A stretch of DNA of 64,000 bases. Source: Rugosimonospora africana. GTDB lineage: Bacteria; Actinomycetota; Actinomycetes; Mycobacteriales; Micromonosporaceae. The stretch is from assembly GCF_016862975.1 (NCBI RefSeq), contig NZ_BONZ01000001.1, forward strand, positions 57,696 through 121,695. Reading direction: 5' to 3'. This document shows, piece by piece, positions 43,394 through 51,723 of the stretch. The notes beneath the pieces were generated by a model, which did no database searches, was not told the DNA's origin, and saw nothing but the letters and a program-made list of their open reading frames with translations. The position numbers were made by a program, and so were the translations under genes. Position 1 is the stretch's first letter. Each line of letters starts with the position of its first letter.

Positions 43394-44152
43394 ATGTCGC
43401 GAGACGGACACGCACCCAAGGCGTCCGCCGCGATCCTGGTCAAGACGCGCGGCCTGGCGCCGGGCAACCGGATCGATCGGCACACGCACGGCGAACACCA
43501 GCTCGCCTGGGCCCGCAGCGGGGTGTTGAGCGTGGCGGCCGAGGCGGGCACCTGGGTACTGCCGCCGACCCGCGCGCTCTGGATACCGGCCGGCGTACCG
43601 CACGAGGTCATGGCGTCAGGCCGGGCCACCATGAGGTCGCTGTACCTGCGGCCGGAGTCCTGCCCGGTCACCTGGCCGGCACCTCAGCCGCTGTCCGCCG
43701 GACCGCTGCTGGCCGGGCTGATCGACCACCTGGCCGACACCAACCTGAATCCGCAGCGCCGCGCGCGTGCCGAGGCGGTTCTCATCGACGTCCTGGAACC
43801 GGTCAACCGGGCCACAATCGACGCACCGATGCCCACCGACGAACGGGCCCGCGACGTGGCCCGCGCACTGCGCGCCGATCCGACCGACGCGCGCAGCCTC
43901 GCGCAGTGGGGCAGCCACGTCGGGGCGAGCGCGCGCACCTTGGCCCGCGCGTTCCGTGCCGACACCGGCATCCCGTTCGGCCGGTGGCGCACCGCGGTCC
44001 GGCTCCAGGCCGCCCTGCCCCACCTCGCCGCCGGTGAGTCCGTCGCGAGGGTCGCCCGGCGGGTCGGGTACGGCACGCCGAGCGCCTTCGTCGCGGCGTT
44101 CCACCGGGAGACGGGACTCACCCCCGGCGGTTACTTCCGGAACCCTGAGTAG
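43394..44152 (+). CDS. AraC-family transcriptional regulator
   Basis: A 252-residue AraC regulator with an N-terminal cupin-like sensor (HTHGEHQLAWARSGVL and PPTRALWIPAGVPHEV) and a C-terminal double HTH. The second HTH reads ESVARVARRVGYGTPSAFVAAFHRETGLTPGGYFR over about residues 215-250. ATG 43394 opens the cupin; upstream in-frame sequence has no match. It diverges from the methyltransferase/VOC genes, which it probably controls in response to a small ligand bound by the cupin. Confidence 0.92.
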   Translation: MSRDGHAPKASAAILVKTRGLAPGNRIDRHTHGEHQLAWARSGVLSVAAEAGTWVLPPTRALWIPAGVPHEVMASGRATMRSLYLRPESCPVTWPAPQPLSAGPLLAGLIDHLADTNLNPQRRARAEAVLIDVLEPVNRATIDAPMPTDERARDVARALRADPTDARSLAQWGSHVGASARTLARAFRADTGIPFGRWRTAVRLQAALPHLAAGESVARVARRVGYGTPSAFVAAFHRETGLTPGGYFRNPE

Positions 44153-44196
44153 GCCGTGTCCCGAAGTGGTCGGTCCAGCACTTCGAGACACGGCCT
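44151..44196. terminator. bidirectional hairpin terminator, 18-bp stem with one mismatch
   Basis: Arms 44151-44168 (AGGCCGTGTCCCGAAGTG) and 44179-44196 pair with one mismatch around a 10-base loop. It overlaps the AraC stop codon and lies before the convergent S9 peptidase gene end (44205). Confidence 0.8.
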
Positions 44197-44204
44197 CCGG
44201 GCCG

Positions 44205-46079
44205 CTACTCGCCGGCTGGCCTCCGGTCGAGCACCGCCCGGGCGAACGCGATGGAGTCGTCCAGGTGCTTCTGTTTCGCGGTGGTGCCCGAACCGGCGTG
44301 TCCGCCATCCGTCCAGCTGACCGTGTGCTCCACACCGAGTTCGGTGAGCCGCTCGACGAACGCGGCGAGCTGGGCCGGCGGGGTGCGGGAGTCGTACCGC
44401 GCCTGCCTGATCAGGACGGGGCCACGGATCGCCGCGGCGTGGGTGAGCGGTGAACGGTCACGGTACAGCTCGGGCCGTTGGTCGGGCGAGCCACCGAACC
44501 AGATCCGCATGGCCGCCTTCAGCGCGTCGGCGGCGTCGCGGTAGGACAGCGTCCAGTCGGCCACCGCGACCGACGCGATGGCGCCGGCCCAGAGTTCCGG
44601 CAGGCGCGCGGCGGCGTAGAGCGTCAGGTAGCCGCCGTACGAGGCGCCGGAGATGAAGATCTGGCCGGGATCGGCGATGCCCTCCTCGACCAGGTACCGG
44701 TGCGCCGCGGCGATGTCCTCCAACTCCAGCCGCCCGACGTCGCCCCAGATCTGCTCGGCGAATTGCCGGCCGCGCCCGGTCGAGCCGCGGTAGTTGACGT
44801 TCAGGTGCGCGAAGCCGGCCGCCGACCATGCCTGGGCGCTCGTGCTGTACGCGTCGGAGGTGTAGACGTGCGGGCCGCCGTGCACCTCGATGACGGCCGG
44901 GCCGCGGGCCGCCGCGTCCGGCGCGGCCAGCGCCTCGGGTGTGGTGAGCGTGCCGGGTGTGGTGAGCGCCTCGGGTGTGGTGAGCCATGCCTGGATCCGC
45001 GCGCCGCCGCCGGATCTGAACGTCACGTGGCGAGCCGGCCGCCCGCCGGACGAGCCGAGCGCCAGGACCGGGTGCGCCACATGCCCCGGCCGCCACCGCC
45101 ACACCCGCAACGGCTCGGCGGTGGTCTCCCGGCAGGCCAGCACGTCGCCGTCCGCGTCGAAGCAGGAGGTCCGCCCCAGCTCGCTCCAGAAACTGCCATC
45201 GGGTACCTCCACCCGATGCGTCTGGCCGGTCGCCAGGGAGTGGACGTGGAGCCGCTGGCGGCCGGTGTCCTGCTCGCCGAGCAGCAGCCAACCGGACTCG
45301 TGCCAGTCGAGCCCGATCAGCTGTCCCTCCGGCCAGTCGGTCGAGGCGGCCGGGATCTCCACCACCGAGCCGGTGCGCGGGTCCCAGACGATCGGGCGCG
45401 AGCGCTCCGCGTCGCCGGCCTGCTCGCTGAGCAGGAGCCGGTCGTCGCCCGGTACCGGCGAGAACCGCACCGACGTCACGGTGCCGCCGGCAGCCGCCCG
45501 CCGTACGCCGATGACGGCACCGGTGGCGGCGTCGACGACGGTGACGGCGTACCGCCGGTACCCCGGGTTGTGGTCGGTGGTGTCGACGGCGGCCAGCGTC
45601 CCGTCCGCGGAGATGCGCCCGTACCACGCCTCGGACCGGCTGTGGTACGCGACCACCGGCTCGCTCCCGTCCGCCCGCAGTACCAGCAGGAAGAACCCGT
45701 CCGCGTTCACCACCGCGACGGCGTGCCGGTCGCTCGCCACGCTGGCCTCACCGCCACGTACCACGTAGCGGGACCAGCCCGGCGTCAGGTCCCGGCTTCC
45801 GGCCGGATCGTCCAGCGGGACGTGGTGGATGTGCCCCAGCTCGTCGCCCTTGTCGTCGACCAGCCGCAGGATCGCGGTCCCGTCGCTGGAGACCCAGCTG
45901 GATTGACCGAACCCGTCGGTGCCGATACCGGTGAACCGGATGTCTTCCGACCGGCCGTCCCAGGTCGCGAACTCGTACCCGTCCGACCGCAGCACGGTGA
46001 GCGCGAACCGGTCGAGCCGCCCCGGCGCCGGCCGGACGGCGGCGATCCGTTCCGGCACCGGGCTCGTGGGGGCGGTCAC
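44205..46079 (-). CDS. prolyl oligopeptidase family (S9) peptidase
   Basis: A 624-residue S9-type peptidase. A beta-propeller precedes the alpha/beta-hydrolase domain, where the nucleophile lies in SGASYGGY, the acid in QARYDSRTP and the His in TDGGHAG. A loop before the hydrolase domain carries an 18-bp tandem repeat encoding TTPEAL/TTPGTL (44932-44985). The GTG start at 46079 overlaps the M20 peptidase stop (GTGA), so the two peptidases are co-translated. The layout resembles dipeptidyl aminopeptidase/acylaminoacyl-peptidase enzymes that degrade short peptides; no signal peptide is visible. Confidence 0.9.
   Translation of the reverse strand: MTAPTSPVPERIAAVRPAPGRLDRFALTVLRSDGYEFATWDGRSEDIRFTGIGTDGFGQSSWVSSDGTAILRLVDDKGDELGHIHHVPLDDPAGSRDLTPGWSRYVVRGGEASVASDRHAVAVVNADGFFLLVLRADGSEPVVAYHSRSEAWYGRISADGTLAAVDTTDHNPGYRRYAVTVVDAATGAVIGVRRAAAGGTVTSVRFSPVPGDDRLLLSEQAGDAERSRPIVWDPRTGSVVEIPAASTDWPEGQLIGLDWHESGWLLLGEQDTGRQRLHVHSLATGQTHRVEVPDGSFWSELGRTSCFDADGDVLACRETTAEPLRVWRWRPGHVAHPVLALGSSGGRPARHVTFRSGGGARIQAWLTTPEALTTPGTLTTPEALAAPDAAARGPAVIEVHGGPHVYTSDAYSTSAQAWSAAGFAHLNVNYRGSTGRGRQFAEQIWGDVGRLELEDIAAAHRYLVEEGIADPGQIFISGASYGGYLTLYAAARLPELWAGAIASVAVADWTLSYRDAADALKAAMRIWFGGSPDQRPELYRDRSPLTHAAAIRGPVLIRQARYDSRTPPAQLAAFVERLTELGVEHTVSWTDGGHAGSGTTAKQKHLDDSIAFARAVLDRRPAGE
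44932..44985. repeat. 18-bp tandem repeat, three copies, inside the S9 peptidase
   Basis: Three adjacent 18-base units (44932-44949, 44950-44967, 44968-44985) with consensus GCCTCGGGTGTGGTGAGC; the first and third are identical, the middle differs at a few positions. In frame it encodes Leu-Thr-Thr-Pro-x-x repeats in a surface linker. Copy number is likely to vary between strains. Confidence 0.75.
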
Positions 46080-47437
46080 CGCGCCACCGTCCCGGCCAGC
46101 TCCGACAGCACGGCCATCGAGATGGCGATGCCGTCGAGGTACCGGCTCACCTCCAGGTTCTCGTTGGGCCCGTGGTTGTTCTCGTCCACGTTCGCGAACG
46201 GGATGCCCAGCGCAGGAACGCCGAGCACCTGGTTCCACACGTACACCGGCAGCGTGCCGCCCATCGCGGGGACGAGCAGCGGCGGCTGGCCGGTGACCGC
46301 CGCCATCGCGCGGGCGATCCGCGGCGTGAACGGGTTGTCGATCGGGGTACGCGCCGGCGGTACCCCCATCTCCTGAGTCATCACCACGTCCGGGGCGTGC
46401 CGGGCCAGGTGCGCGCGGACCCGTTCCAGCACGGCCTCCGGCCGCTGGCCGTCCACCAGCCGGATGTCGATGCGTGCCCGGGCCTCGTGCGGAATGATGG
46501 TGCGCTGCGGGTCGCCGCTGTGCAGCCCGTTGATGGTCAGCGTCGGCAGCGCGGCCAGGCGCTCCTGGAACGAGAGGTCGCCGTACGCCGGGTCCATCTC
46601 GGCCACACCGAAGTCGGCGAGCGTACTGTCGTCCGGCGGCAGGCCGCGCAACGCTTCCCGGTCGGCCTCACCCAGCGGTACGACGTCGTCGTAGAAGCCG
46701 TCGATGAGTACCTTGCCGTCGTCGTCGCGCATCGAGGCCAGCGCCCGCACGAGTGTCCATGCCGGATTCGGTACCACGTTGCCGAAGTTGCCCGAGTGCA
46801 CCGCACGGTCGGCGTACCGCACGTGCAGCCCGATGCCGAGCACGCCGCGTACGCCGTGCTTCACGCACCACTGCCCGGAGTTGTCCACCGGCCCGTCACT
46901 GTAGATGACCACATCCGCCGCGAGCGCGTCCCGCTGCCGGCTGACCAGCTCCTCCAGGTTCGGGCTGCCGACCTCCTCCTCACCGTCCAATATGATCTTG
47001 ACGGTGACCGGCAGGCCCCCGCGCGCCTCGCGCAGCAGCCGGACGGCCTGCAGGTGCGCGTAGTGCTGGCCCTTGTTGTCGCCCGACCCGCGCGCCCAGA
47101 TCCGCCCGGCGTCGATGACCGGCTCGAAGGGCGTGGTGCGCCACAGGTCCGACGGCCCGACCGGCTGCACGTCGTAGTGGCCGTAGATGAGAACCGTGGG
47201 CGCACCCGGCGGGCCGTCGGCCCGGCCGAACACGCACGGCCGGCCGGCCGTCTCCCACACCTCGGCACGCAACCCGGCCAGCTCCAGCTCCCGCATCGCG
47301 CGCTGGGTGGCGGCCGGGAAACCCTCACCGGTCGCGCTGACGCTGGGCTGCCGCAGGTAGTCGATGAGCAGGTCGAGCAGTTCGCCCTGACGGCCGTACA
47401 CGGTATCCCGCATACCGGCCGTTTCGGTGACATCCAC
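46076..47437 (-). CDS. M20-family metallopeptidase (dipeptidase)
   Basis: A 453-residue M20 peptidase. YGHYDVQPV gives the first metal ligand with the DxQP-type aspartate, GSGDNKGQ the bridging Asp, the catalytic Glu pair is in LDGEEEVGSPN, and later ligands lie in YSDGP and the C-terminal NNHGPNEN His. Residues between are the lid domain. It cleaves dipeptides or removes N-acyl groups. The start is GTG 47437 with AGGAGGGGG upstream. It is co-translated with the S9 peptidase, suggesting a peptide-scavenging operon. Confidence 0.92.
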   Translation of the reverse strand: MDVTETAGMRDTVYGRQGELLDLLIDYLRQPSVSATGEGFPAATQRAMRELELAGLRAEVWETAGRPCVFGRADGPPGAPTVLIYGHYDVQPVGPSDLWRTTPFEPVIDAGRIWARGSGDNKGQHYAHLQAVRLLREARGGLPVTVKIILDGEEEVGSPNLEELVSRQRDALAADVVIYSDGPVDNSGQWCVKHGVRGVLGIGLHVRYADRAVHSGNFGNVVPNPAWTLVRALASMRDDDGKVLIDGFYDDVVPLGEADREALRGLPPDDSTLADFGVAEMDPAYGDLSFQERLAALPTLTINGLHSGDPQRTIIPHEARARIDIRLVDGQRPEAVLERVRAHLARHAPDVVMTQEMGVPPARTPIDNPFTPRIARAMAAVTGQPPLLVPAMGGTLPVYVWNQVLGVPALGIPFANVDENNHGPNENLEVSRYLDGIAISMAVLSELAGTVAR

Positions 47438-47518
47438 GTCGTTCCCCCTCCTGAGCCGATCCGATCCTCTCCTCAAGAGCTATCGCATCGGGCGCAGGTG
47501 TCAAGGGCCCCGGCCCGC

Positions 47519-48565
47519 TCAGGTGATCACGACGCGGTCCGGAACTCGCAGGTTCGCCGACGGGTCGAGGTCCACCCCGGCCTCGATGAGCTGGTGATTC
47601 CGTACCGCGTCCACGACGCCGACCGCGAGCGCGAACGCGTGCCCGCTGCCCGGGCACGGCCGCAGCCCCTCGCCGAACGTCAGGTGCCGGGCCCGTTCCG
47701 GGCGCGCCGGGTCGAAGTGATCCGGGTCGCGGAACACGTCCGGGTCGCGGTTGGCGGCGGCGATGTCCAGCCGTACCGCTGTGCCCGCCGGTACCTGCCG
47801 GCCGTCGATCCACGCCGGAGCCAGCGCCACCCGGCTCATCGCCCGTACCGGCGGGTCGTACCGCAGGGTCTCGGCGACCACGGCGTCGGTCGGATCCGGG
47901 TACCGGTGCCGGGACAGCGCCAGCACGGTGTTGCCGATGAGTCCTGCCGTCGCGTCACACGCCTGGACGAGCAGGCCGATGCGGGCCGCGGTCGCCTCGT
48001 CGGCGACACCGCCGAACGACGCGACGAGCCGGGCGACGGCGGCGTCCACCAACGGGCCGGCGTCGCTGCCCGGGAAGTACGCACCAGACACGAGCGCCAC
48101 GTCCGCGGTGACCGACTGGTCCGGGTCGTCGCGCGGCGCCAGACGCGCCGAGCCAGACTTGTCGGCCGACTGGTCTGGGTCGTCGCGCGGCGCCAGACGC
48201 GCCGAGCCAGACTGGTCGGAATCGGTGACGCCCAGCGCCTCGGCGAGCACCCCGACCGGTACCGTGCGGGCCACCGTGGCCATCAGGTCGACCGGTACGC
48301 CGGTCGCCGCCAGTACGGCCGCGGTCCGCTGTGCGGCTCGCTGGCGCAGGGTGCCGGTACCGATCCGGACCAGCTCGTCGATTGCCAGGGCGCGCCGCCG
48401 CTCATGGTCGGCGCCGGCGCTGAACCGGGAGACGTGCGCCCGGAGCCAGGCGATCCCGGAGGTGGCCGCGGTGCGCGGGACTGGCGGTACCCCGAACCGG
48501 GGGTCGAGCAGCACGGCCCGGACCTCTGCGTGCCGGCGGACGGTGATGCGGGTGGCGACGGGCAT
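47519..48565 (-). CDS. short cytochrome P450-like protein with duplicated in-frame repeat insert
   Basis: A 348-residue P450-like protein, about 50 residues shorter than usual and missing the N-terminal beta region. ExxR is AETLRYD, the I-helix is ACDATAGLIG and the heme loop is TFGEGLRPCPG with cysteine. Around residue 117 lie two copies of an 18-residue block (SGSARLAPRDDPDQS in both) caused by two tandem 50-bp repeat elements (48114-48163 and 48168-48217), in frame and without stops. Without it the protein would be about 312 residues. It diverges from a winged-helix regulator, which may control it. Function is uncertain and it may be damaged. Confidence 0.75.
   Translation of the reverse strand: MPVATRITVRRHAEVRAVLLDPRFGVPPVPRTAATSGIAWLRAHVSRFSAGADHERRRALAIDELVRIGTGTLRQRAAQRTAAVLAATGVPVDLMATVARTVPVGVLAEALGVTDSDQSGSARLAPRDDPDQSADKSGSARLAPRDDPDQSVTADVALVSGAYFPGSDAGPLVDAAVARLVASFGGVADEATAARIGLLVQACDATAGLIGNTVLALSRHRYPDPTDAVVAETLRYDPPVRAMSRVALAPAWIDGRQVPAGTAVRLDIAAANRDPDVFRDPDHFDPARPERARHLTFGEGLRPCPGSGHAFALAVGVVDAVRNHQLIEAGVDLDPSANLRVPDRVVIT
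48114..48163 (+). repeat. 50-bp dispersed repeat, copy 1 (in the P450 gene)
   Basis: A 50-base element starting GACTGGTCCGGGTCGTCGCG and ending GAGCCAGACTTGTC, nearly identical to copy 2 (48168-48217) and, in the opposite orientation, to the element at 61254-61303. It has imperfect inverted ends. It sits in frame in a P450 gene and is repeated at a 54-base period. Confidence 0.85.
48168..48217 (+). repeat. 50-bp dispersed repeat, copy 2 (in the P450 gene)
   Basis: Starts GACTGGTCTGGGTCGTCG and ends GAGCCAGACTGGTC, so both ends carry the same octamer GACTGGTC in direct orientation. The distance to copy 1 is exactly 54 bases (18 codons), so the reading frame of the P450 gene is kept. Its reverse complement matches the 61254-61303 copy at 47 of 50 positions by eye. 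Confidence 0.85.
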
Positions 48566-48652
48566 GCGGCGACTCTAGGGCGCCGTCGCTTCGGCCGGCG
48601 CCGAAAGGACGCCTGGAACAATGGTGAGATGACCTTTCGGCAGGAGGGAGCC

Positions 48653-49510
48653 GTGATCTCCCGGTTCAGCGGCTCGACCTCCCTGGGCGGCGGCCCGGAC
48701 TCCCCCGGCGCCGCCTCGATCTCCCCGAGCGGCGCCTCGACCCCCCTGGGCGCCGACCCGACCCCTCTCGGCGGCGGCCCGGCCTCCCCGGGCGACGGCT
48801 CGGCCGACCGAGGCGGCAGTCACCTGGCCCGCCTGGCCAGGCTGCTCGCCGACGACACCAGGGCCACGTTCTGCCTCGCCCTGCTCAACGGTCAGGCGTG
48901 GACCGCCGGCGAGCTGGCCCGGTACGCGGGAGTCGCCCCGTCCACCGCCACCGAGCACATCAACCGGCTCATCGACGGCGGCCTGCTCGTCGAGGCGCGG
49001 CAGGGTCGGCACCGGTACGTCCAGCTGGCGAGCCCGGACGTCGCGCAGCTGCTGGAGGAGCTGACCGCGCACCTCGACCCGCCCCGACCGCCGGCCCGGT
49101 CACTGCGCCAGGCGACCGCGTCGGCCGCCCTCGCCCGCGGCCGCACCTGCTATGACCATCTGGCCGGCCGTCTCGGCGTCGAGATCACCGGCGCGATGAC
49201 CCGCACCGGCCTGCTGCAGCAGCGCACCGGGTTCGCACTGACCGACGCCGGGCTGGCCTGGCTGACGGAGACGCTGGACATCCCCGCGGCGGAGCTGCGC
49301 GAGTCCCGCCGGCCGCTGGCCCGTGCGTGCCTGGACTGGACCGAGCGCCGGCCGCACCTGGCCGGCGTCGCGGGCGCGCGGATCTGCCGGTACCTGATGG
49401 AGCACCGCTGGGTGGACCGGATCGGCAGCGGCCGGGCAGTCCGGGTCACCCGGGCCGGCGAGGTCGCGCTGGCGGACCTGCTCGGCATCGACCCCGCCGC
49501 CATCGCCTGA
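48653..49510 (+). CDS. ArsR-like winged-helix transcriptional regulator
   Basis: A 285-residue regulator. The first 50 residues are low-complexity Gly/Ser/Pro/Ala (GGGPDSPGAAS, PLGADPTPLGGGP). The HTH follows: HLARLARLLADDTRATFCLALL, TAGELARYAGVAPSTATEHINRL and LLVEARQGRHRYVQLASPDVA, an ArsR-type winged helix. The C-terminal 130 residues contain a cysteine (RTCYDHLAG) and are conserved in actinobacterial ArsR-like proteins. GTG 48653 is preferred for its strong AGGAGGGAGCC; ATG 48629 would add 8 residues. It diverges from the short P450 gene. Confidence 0.85.
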   Translation: MISRFSGSTSLGGGPDSPGAASISPSGASTPLGADPTPLGGGPASPGDGSADRGGSHLARLARLLADDTRATFCLALLNGQAWTAGELARYAGVAPSTATEHINRLIDGGLLVEARQGRHRYVQLASPDVAQLLEELTAHLDPPRPPARSLRQATASAALARGRTCYDHLAGRLGVEITGAMTRTGLLQQRTGFALTDAGLAWLTETLDIPAAELRESRRPLARACLDWTERRPHLAGVAGARICRYLMEHRWVDRIGSGRAVRVTRAGEVALADLLGIDPAAIA

Positions 49511-49603
49511 ACGCCACCATCGAGCACCGGAATTGTCAGTGGTCGGCCGTAGTCTCTCCTCATCGACCTGCCCGGGCAGTGGGCTGGCAGAAGAGGCAGA
49601 CGC

Positions 49604-50122
49604 ATGAGCATGACCCAGCAGATCCTGACCGGTGAGCGCGCCGATCTCCTGGCGTCCCTCGGGAGGCATCGCGGTTTTCTCCGCTACACGGTGCGCGACC
49701 TGACCGATGAGCAGGCGGCACAGCGCACCACGATCAGCGCTCTGACCCTGGGCGGTCTGGTCAAACACGTGGCGGCCACGGAGGCGGCGTGGCTGGGTTT
49801 CGCGGTCGGCGGCGCCGAGGCCATGCAGGCCAGGTCGGCCGAGTTCGGCGACTGGGCCGATCTGTTCCGCATGCTCGAAGGCGAGACGCTGGCCGGCCTG
49901 CTCGACTCATACGACAAGGTCGCCCGGGAGACCGACGAGTTGGTCGCGACGCTGCCCGACCTCGACGCGTCCCACCCGCTTCCGCAGGCGCCGTGGTTCG
50001 AGCCGGGCGCCAGCTGGTCGGTGCGCCGGGTGCTGCTGCACGTCATCGCGGAGACCGCGCAGCACGCCGGCCACGCCGACATCATCCGTGAGGCCATCGA
50101 CGGCCAGAAGACCATGGGCTGA
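49604..50122 (+). CDS. DinB-family protein (DUF664-like)
   Basis: A 172-residue four-helix-bundle protein of the DinB/DUF664 type. The metal-binding histidine candidates are in LVKHVAATE near residue 50 and HVIAETAQHAGHADIIREA near 145-160, the usual His triad. Proteins of this type are metal-dependent thiol transferases (bacillithiol or mycothiol S-transferases) or have unknown roles, and induction by DNA damage was only shown for the founding member. ATG 49604; no operon partner is evident. Confidence 0.85.
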   Translation: MSMTQQILTGERADLLASLGRHRGFLRYTVRDLTDEQAAQRTTISALTLGGLVKHVAATEAAWLGFAVGGAEAMQARSAEFGDWADLFRMLEGETLAGLLDSYDKVARETDELVATLPDLDASHPLPQAPWFEPGASWSVRRVLLHVIAETAQHAGHADIIREAIDGQKTMG

Positions 50123-50183
50123 CCGCTCGTTCGTCCATCATGGACAGACGCGGCCGGGCGTCCGAACCCGGACACCCGGCCGT

Positions 50184-50318
50184 CGTCAGGCCGTCACGCG
50201 TCAGGCCGTCAGGCGTCAGGCCGTTACGCATCAGACCGTCACGCATCGGGCCGCTGCGCGTCAGGCTGGCACGCGTCAGGCCGGCATGCGTCGGGCCGCC
50301 GCGGGTCAGGCGGCCATG
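50184..50318. repeat. 15-bp tandem repeat array, nine imperfect copies
   Basis: Nine adjacent 15-base units from 50184 to 50318 with consensus CGTCAGGCCGTCACG; units 1 to 3 are almost identical and later units degrade to CGTCAGGCTGGCACG and CATCGGGCCGCTGCG. The period is strict. The last unit runs into the end of the convergent amidohydrolase gene and includes its stop codon. All three frames remain mostly open, so the array could encode Gln/Arg-rich or Leu-Thr-Arg-Gly-type pentapeptides, but no gene uses it convincingly. Confidence 0.85.
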
Positions 50319-51544
50319 GCCGCCGAGTCCCGGTTCAGCGCGCGGACCGCGAGCTGCGCGTGCAGCAACGCACCGTCCGGCATGACCGAGTCGGCGAACG
50401 TGGCCAGTGGGCTGTGGTTGTCGGGAGCCGTCTCGTACCCGTCGGCCGGACCGGCGCCCAGGAAGGTGTAGCAGCCGGGGACCTCCGCGAGCACCCGGGA
50501 GAAGTCCTCCGCACCGGTGACCGGGAACGCCAACGGTTCCGAGCGCTCCGCGCCGAACACGTCGGCGGCCACTGTGTCCACGAACGCCGCGTGCTCCGCG
50601 TTGTTGACGGTCATCGGGTACTCCGCCTCGTACCGCACGTCCACCTCCAGCCCGTGGGCGGCGGCGATACTCTGGCACAGCCGCACCGTCTCCTCCATCA
50701 AGCGCTCCTGCGCCCGCGGGGAGAAGCTGCGCACGGTCGCCTCGAACATGGCGTCGTCCGGGATGATGTTGCGACGGGTACCGGCGTGGAACTGACCCAC
50801 CGTGATCACCACGGGGTCGAACACGTCGAACCGCCGGGTGACCAACGTCTGCAACGCGCTCACCATCGCCACCGCGGCCGTCACCGGGTCCTTGGCCATG
50901 TGCGGCGCGGAGCCGTGCCCACCAGCGCCCCGGACCGTCACGAACAGCCCGTCACTGGCAGCCATCAAGGTGCCCGGCCGGGTGGTGAACACGCCCGGCT
51001 TGATCTCATTCGCCATGACGTGGATGCCGTACGCCGATTTCACCCGGGTACCGGCGGCGTCCAGCACGCCCTCCTTGAGCATCGCGCCCGCGCCGTCCCA
51101 GCCCTCCTCACCGGGCTGGAACATGAACACCACGTCGCCGGCCAACGACTCTCGGTGAGCGGCAAGCACCCGGGCCGCGCCGACCAGCATCGCCGTGTGC
51201 AGATCGTGTCCGCACGCGTGCATGGCACCGTCGACCGTGCTCGCGTACTCCAGCCCGGTCTTCTCAGCCAGCGGAAGGGCGTCCATGTCGCCGCGCAGCA
51301 GCACGGCGGGAACCGGTCCCTGCCGCTGGTCGGCACGCCCGCCGCGCAGCACCGCGGTGATCGAGGAAACCGACTTGCCGAGCGTGACTTCCAGACCCAG
51401 GTCGTCGATGGCGGACAGGACCGTCTGCTGGGTGATCGGCAGATCGAGCCCGATCTCGGGATGCTGGTGCAGCCGGTGGCGCAGGTCAGTCAGTTCCCGC
51501 GCGATTTCCCGTGTGTCATTCCGCATGGCCTCGTCAAGCGACAT
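50306..51544 (-). CDS. M20-family amidohydrolase (hippurate hydrolase-like)
   Basis: A 412-residue M20D amidohydrolase. Metal and catalytic motifs are LHQHPEIGL, RGDMDALPL, HACGHDLHTAML, PGEEGWDGA and a C-terminal AEDFSR with NHSP. It cleaves N-acyl amino acids or related amides. ATG 51544 has GGGAAGGTGCC upstream. The C-terminal residues and the stop fall within the last unit of the 15-bp tandem array, so the array may have altered the protein end. It is divergent from the RpiB-like gene. Confidence 0.93.
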   Translation of the reverse strand: MSLDEAMRNDTREIARELTDLRHRLHQHPEIGLDLPITQQTVLSAIDDLGLEVTLGKSVSSITAVLRGGRADQRQGPVPAVLLRGDMDALPLAEKTGLEYASTVDGAMHACGHDLHTAMLVGAARVLAAHRESLAGDVVFMFQPGEEGWDGAGAMLKEGVLDAAGTRVKSAYGIHVMANEIKPGVFTTRPGTLMAASDGLFVTVRGAGGHGSAPHMAKDPVTAAVAMVSALQTLVTRRFDVFDPVVITVGQFHAGTRRNIIPDDAMFEATVRSFSPRAQERLMEETVRLCQSIAAAHGLEVDVRYEAEYPMTVNNAEHAAFVDTVAADVFGAERSEPLAFPVTGAEDFSRVLAEVPGCYTFLGAGPADGYETAPDNHSPLATFADSVMPDGALLHAQLAVRALNRDSAAMAA

Positions 51545-51723
51545 TGGCACCTTCCCACCATGTACCGAGTGGATTCGGTCCACCCACGTCCGGCATCCCG
51601 GCGCTCGCCGGGGTCGCCGCCGCAGGTCCGGGATGCCATCCCAACGTAGCCTAGGGCTGGCGGTGCTGATCGAGGCCGGCCGGCGTGCTGATCAAGGCCG
51701 GACGCCGGGAGGGCAGGGGTGCC

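Noticed and set aside
48114..48217. Insertion sequence
   Set aside because: The repeat units are about 50 bp with no transposase or long terminal repeats nearby.
46172..49510. 1112-residue open frame on the plus strand
   Set aside because: It runs antisense to two real genes with clear motifs (M20 peptidase and P450) and only its last part is a real winged-helix regulator (from 48653).
50184..50318. CRISPR array
   Set aside because: The repeats are contiguous 15-bp units with no unique spacers and no cas genes in the window.
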